Shown here: one piece after another, positions 5,860 through 8,182 of the stretch | Position numbering within the stretch: position 1 is the stretch's first letter | How the letters are laid out: every line of letters begins with the position of its first letter | Assembly (NCBI GenBank): GCA_022865965.1 | Contig: JALHTS010000087.1 | Span: forward strand, 1-8,182 | Origin: Ignavibacteriaceae bacterium | GTDB lineage: Bacteria > Bacteroidota > Ignavibacteria > Ignavibacteriales > Ignavibacteriaceae | Length of the DNA stretch: 8,182 nt | Direction: 5' to 3' | Made by a program: the position numbers and the translations under genes | The notes under the pieces: model-generated | Database searches by the model: none | Told to the model about the DNA's origin: nothing | Seen by the model: the letters and a program-made list of their open reading frames with translations, nothing else

Positions 5860-7119
5860 TCATTTCCTGCATCTTAAAATTATTCTTTCTCTTTCACTGT
5901 ATCCGATTTCTTCGATTGAAGTGAAACCAAGACGTTTAAAATTATTTTTTTCATTCTCCGGCAAATCATGTCCTTCAAAAATTACTTCCTTAAAAGCTGA
6001 TAAAAATTGTAAAAATCTATCTTTATCGCTTACCCAGTTCAAAACATTAAGTGCGAAAATAATATCTGCATTGAAAGCTAATAGTTCGTTTTCCCACTTG
6101 TTTAATGAATCAAAATTAATTTTACGGAATATGGAATTAACATTAAAAACATCACTGATTATTTTAGCAGATTCTAAAATCTTTCCATCGTGGTCAACGC
6201 CGATACATTTTTGTGCACCGGCCTCATTTATTAAAAAAGCTGAAAGCAATCCCATATTACAACCGAGTTCTATAATGGTTTTGCCAGAATAATCCGAAAT
6301 ATTTTTTAATTCATCCCATCGTCTAATCCAGGGTCTTTCTCCCGGGAATGTTATCCCGTTAAATTCTAACGAATAATATGCTATTGGTATTCCCGGAGAA
6401 CTTGCGTTTGACTTTTGTGCAAGTTTCCAGGCTTGCAGTAATTTTTTCAGTTTCGGATCGGCGTCCGCATTTAAGGTTGGTAACCTTTCAATTTCAGGAA
6501 ATTTTTTACCAGATAGTTTTTTTAGTTGAAATACTATTTTGGGAAATTTTTTCCTCAAGTAATCTTTAATTATTGTAATCATTGAATAATTCAATTTTGA
6601 TTCTCCAATCTTAATTCCTAAAAATTGTCTAACAAAGGCTGTAATTGGTTTTACTTGCGTTGCTTGATCAAAATCAATTAACGACACCTTAAAATTATTT
6701 GTGACAAGAATATTCTCCGGGACAATGTCGTTGTGTGAAATCCCACGCCTTGAAAGTTTAAATAAAATTACGGAGAGTGCTTTCAAGATCTTTAGCAACT
6801 GCACAAATGATATTTTTAGATTTACAAGCTGTATTCCCTGCTGATAGCTGGTGAATAGAAGATCATAGTCATCATTACAACAATAATAAAATGTTTTTGG
6901 AACCCCATTAATCTCGTTACATCTTTTAAGTAATTCATATTCCCGCTGAAGACTATTCTGGCGCATATGTTGTGTTCGGTCTTCATTTTTTTTGTGTGCT
7001 TTAATTATAAAATTTTTATATAAAAAAGTTTTTCGTGAAGAATCTAAATTGCTTTCAGAAATGAATATTATATTATCCACGTTTGGAAAATTTTTACAAA
7101 TTTCCTGGAAATTATTCAT
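5860..7119 (-). CDS. Kinase-like / SAM methyltransferase fusion protein
   Basis: A 419-residue soluble protein with two enzyme-like domains. The N-terminal half (about 15-160) looks like an APH/protein-kinase fold: a likely ATP-binding Lys40 in FIIKAHKK, a helix with Glu60/Glu62, the catalytic loop SHNDIVPENILV with His129, Asp131 and Asn136, and the metal-binding LIDFD with Asp149. A clear glycine-rich loop is not visible. A basic linker (about 165-235, with KDYLRKKFPK) follows. The C-terminal half (about 240-419) is a class I methyltransferase: RPWIRRWDEL leads into motif I IIELGCNMG (282-290), then GVDHD (307-311) and ADIIFALNVLNWV (351-363). Both activities look intact by key residues. 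It overlaps the glycosyltransferase gene by 8 bases (ATGAATAA) and is followed after 4 bases by a flippase, so it belongs to the polysaccharide pathway. By analogy with WbdD, which phosphorylates and methylates a glycan terminus, it may cap or decorate the polysaccharide, but here the domains are in reverse order. The acceptor is unknown. Confidence 0.85.
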   Translation of the reverse strand: MNNFQEICKNFPNVDNIIFISESNLDSSRKTFLYKNFIIKAHKKNEDRTQHMRQNSLQREYELLKRCNEINGVPKTFYYCCNDDYDLLFTSYQQGIQLVNLKISFVQLLKILKALSVILFKLSRRGISHNDIVPENILVTNNFKVSLIDFDQATQVKPITAFVRQFLGIKIGESKLNYSMITIIKDYLRKKFPKIVFQLKKLSGKKFPEIERLPTLNADADPKLKKLLQAWKLAQKSNASSPGIPIAYYSLEFNGITFPGERPWIRRWDELKNISDYSGKTIIELGCNMGLLSAFLINEAGAQKCIGVDHDGKILESAKIISDVFNVNSIFRKINFDSLNKWENELLAFNADIIFALNVLNWVSDKDRFLQFLSAFKEVIFEGHDLPENEKNNFKRLGFTSIEEIGYSERERIILRCRK

Positions 7120-7930
7120 GCTTATTTTCCCATTTCCATTTTCGCCAAAACGTTACGGTCTTTTCCATCCCGAACACTGAGAAAACGGTTTTCAACTTAA
7201 TTCTCAATTTTCTGAAAGCATAGTTTTTTCTTGCCGAGAGATTCCAAAATCCATAATACTTTAAAGCTTTTTTTGTCTCTCTTAATGAAGCGAGTTCATT
7301 CTTCCATGAAGCACCACCTGCCTTCATATTTACTATAGAAAACCTGTTAAGATAGGAGCTTTTACTCTTCAGATCATCAATATTTTTACTCAATTTACAG
7401 ATAAACTCAAAATCCATTGCATATCGGAAGGAGGTATCGTATAAATCGTATTTTTCATAAACCGATTTTTTGATAAACATTGTAGGATGGTTATATGGCA
7501 TTGCCACTGTCACCGGGCAAAGTAATGGTTTTCTGATATTTGAACCATAGATAGGATCATCAAAAAAAATATCTCCATGTGTAAGTAAAATATTATCATC
7601 ATCAAATACTTTAACTACTTCGCTAAAGACATTAGGAGAAGCATAGTGATCATCGCTGTTAAGAATATTAATTATTTTCCCGCTTGAAGCGTTTATTCCT
7701 TTATTAAATGCATCGGAGATCCCTTCATCTTTTTCACATATTATTCGTAATTTATCGGAGATATTATTGCTTAAATAGATGTTTTTTATTATTTGAAGTG
7801 TATTGTCTGTACTTAAGTTATCAACAATAATATGTTCAAATTCTTTATAAGTCTGATTAATTATTGATTGGACATTGTCCAGTATAGTTTTTTCAGAATT
7901 ATATGTTGGAGTTATTATCGAAATTTTCAT
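7112..7930 (-). CDS. Family 2 glycosyltransferase
   Basis: A 272-residue GT-A fold glycosyltransferase that should transfer a sugar from a nucleotide donor to a growing lipid-linked glycan on the cytoplasmic face. The N-terminus ISIITPTYNSEKTI (3-16) is the classic GT2 start. The nucleotide-binding region has HIIVDNLSTDNT (33-44) and EKDEGISDAFNKGI (67-80). The metal-binding motif is NSDD (91-94). NHPTMFIKK (147-155) and YAMDFEFICKL (170-180) mark the acceptor side, the latter holding the likely catalytic acidic residue. The layout resembles the WfgS-like GT2 group, whose members act in O-antigen synthesis; the sugar cannot be told. The last 50 residues are basic and aromatic (RKLRIKLK, FWRKWKWENK), which may help membrane contact. 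The ATG at 7928-7930 has no clear ribosome binding site. It is the first minus-strand gene of this group and its stop overlaps the start of the fusion gene. Confidence 0.92.
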   Translation of the reverse strand: MKISIITPTYNSEKTILDNVQSIINQTYKEFEHIIVDNLSTDNTLQIIKNIYLSNNISDKLRIICEKDEGISDAFNKGINASSGKIINILNSDDHYASPNVFSEVVKVFDDDNILLTHGDIFFDDPIYGSNIRKPLLCPVTVAMPYNHPTMFIKKSVYEKYDLYDTSFRYAMDFEFICKLSKNIDDLKSKSSYLNRFSIVNMKAGGASWKNELASLRETKKALKYYGFWNLSARKNYAFRKLRIKLKTVFSVFGMEKTVTFWRKWKWENKHE

Positions 7931-8082
7931 TTGAAGTGTATTATGTCGTATATCTTCCGTTAATAAAAATGTTTTTAGAGATTAGTTTAATTACTTATTC
8001 TCTTAGTGATATTCAATTATGCAAAATAAAACAATAAAATTGTTCAAATATAAATCATTTTATCTAAAATAAACTTAATAAA
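7931..8082. promoter_or_regulatory. Divergent intergenic region of the polysaccharide locus
   Basis: These 152 very AT-rich bases separate the minus-strand glycosyltransferase from the plus-strand GT4-like gene, so promoters in both directions are expected. For the plus strand, TTGTTC (8040-8045) and TCTAAA (8063-8068) with a 17-base spacer is a weak match that would start transcription only about 8 bases before the TTG. For the minus strand, TATATTTG (8045-8052) fits the Bacteroidetes TAnnTTTG motif, without a clear upstream partner. A perfect inverted repeat AACAAT-AAA-ATTGTT (8030-8044) overlaps the plus-strand candidate and could be an operator. None of these is certain. Confidence 0.35.
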
Positions 8083-8182
8083 TTGAACGGAAGAAAATTT
8101 GATATAACAATTGATGCAAGAATGATAAACCATTCCGGTATCGGCACGTACATCAAGAATATGATACCCAATCTTATCGGGC
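8083..8182 (+). CDS. GT4-type glycosyltransferase, N-terminal part only
   Basis: An open frame runs from a TTG at 8083-8085 to the right edge, giving 33 codons. The translated start holds FDITIDARMINHSGIGTYI, which matches the first strand and glycine loop (IDARM...GIGTY) at the N-terminus of GT4 (GT-B fold) glycosyltransferases. An in-frame TAA at 8065-8067 limits upstream extension. Choosing the first ATG (8122-8124) would remove the first beta strand, so the TTG is preferred. No good ribosome binding site precedes it. The gene is divergent from the rest of the polysaccharide block, showing that glycan synthesis genes continue to the right on the other strand. Only the N-terminus is seen, so the donor sugar cannot be inferred. 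Confidence 0.65.
   Translation, partial: MNGRKFDITIDARMINHSGIGTYIKNMIPNLIG

Noticed and set aside
5852..5863. ATG at 5861-5863 as start of the upstream flippase (4311-5855)
   Set aside because: It is out of frame with the flippase and reads ATG ATT TTG TGA, only three codons before a stop.
5822..6292. Plus-strand open frame of 156 codons
   Set aside because: It is the complement of the methyltransferase half of the fusion gene, and its Ser/Leu/Ile-rich translation has no domain-like motif.
1..8182. CRISPR arrays, transposase genes, tRNA or rRNA genes
   Set aside because: No regularly spaced repeats, transposase motifs or tRNA-like cloverleaf sequences were seen; the gaps between genes are all under 170 bases.

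Overview
The window reads as a chromosomal piece from an AT-rich bacterium of the Fibrobacteres-Chlorobi-Bacteroidetes group, possibly Ignavibacteria or a relative. This rests on a DUF4252 protein encoded with an ECF sigma factor, an exported protein whose signal peptide ends in Asn-Ala-Gln, and a TGTAACA/CGTC sigma-factor promoter of the kind found in Bacteroidetes. The assignment is an inference from gene content, not a database match.

Left block (1-1852, all minus strand) is a tight signalling operon read right to left: an ECF sigma factor, a single-pass membrane protein in the anti-sigma position, a secreted DUF4252 protein, and a lipoprotein cut by the left edge of the window. Junctions are a 23-base overlap, then gaps of 1 and 2 bases. 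A promoter of the ECF type lies directly before the sigma gene, which suggests autoregulation and a probable role in sensing the cell envelope.

Middle and right block (1985-7930, minus strand) is part of a surface polysaccharide locus. In transcription order it holds a family 2 glycosyltransferase, a protein joining a small-molecule-kinase-like domain to a SAM methyltransferase domain, a Wzx-like flippase, a 165-base gap with a candidate promoter and an inverted repeat, a second unrelated-looking Wzx-like flippase, and a methyltransferase with an N-terminal CxxC/CxxC motif. The first three genes are linked by an 8-base overlap and a 4-base gap, and the last two by a single base, so there are probably two translationally coupled groups. 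Glycosyltransferases build a lipid-linked repeat unit, the kinase/methyltransferase proteins may decorate or cap it, and the flippases move it across the inner membrane.

Right edge (8083-8182, plus strand) is the start of a divergent gene whose first residues match the N-terminus of a GT4-type glycosyltransferase, so the polysaccharide locus continues beyond the window. The most notable item is the kinase-methyltransferase fusion. It has the same two activities as the O-antigen terminator WbdD but in the opposite domain order, and its neighbours are flippases rather than an ABC exporter. No RNA genes, insertion sequences or CRISPR arrays were seen.
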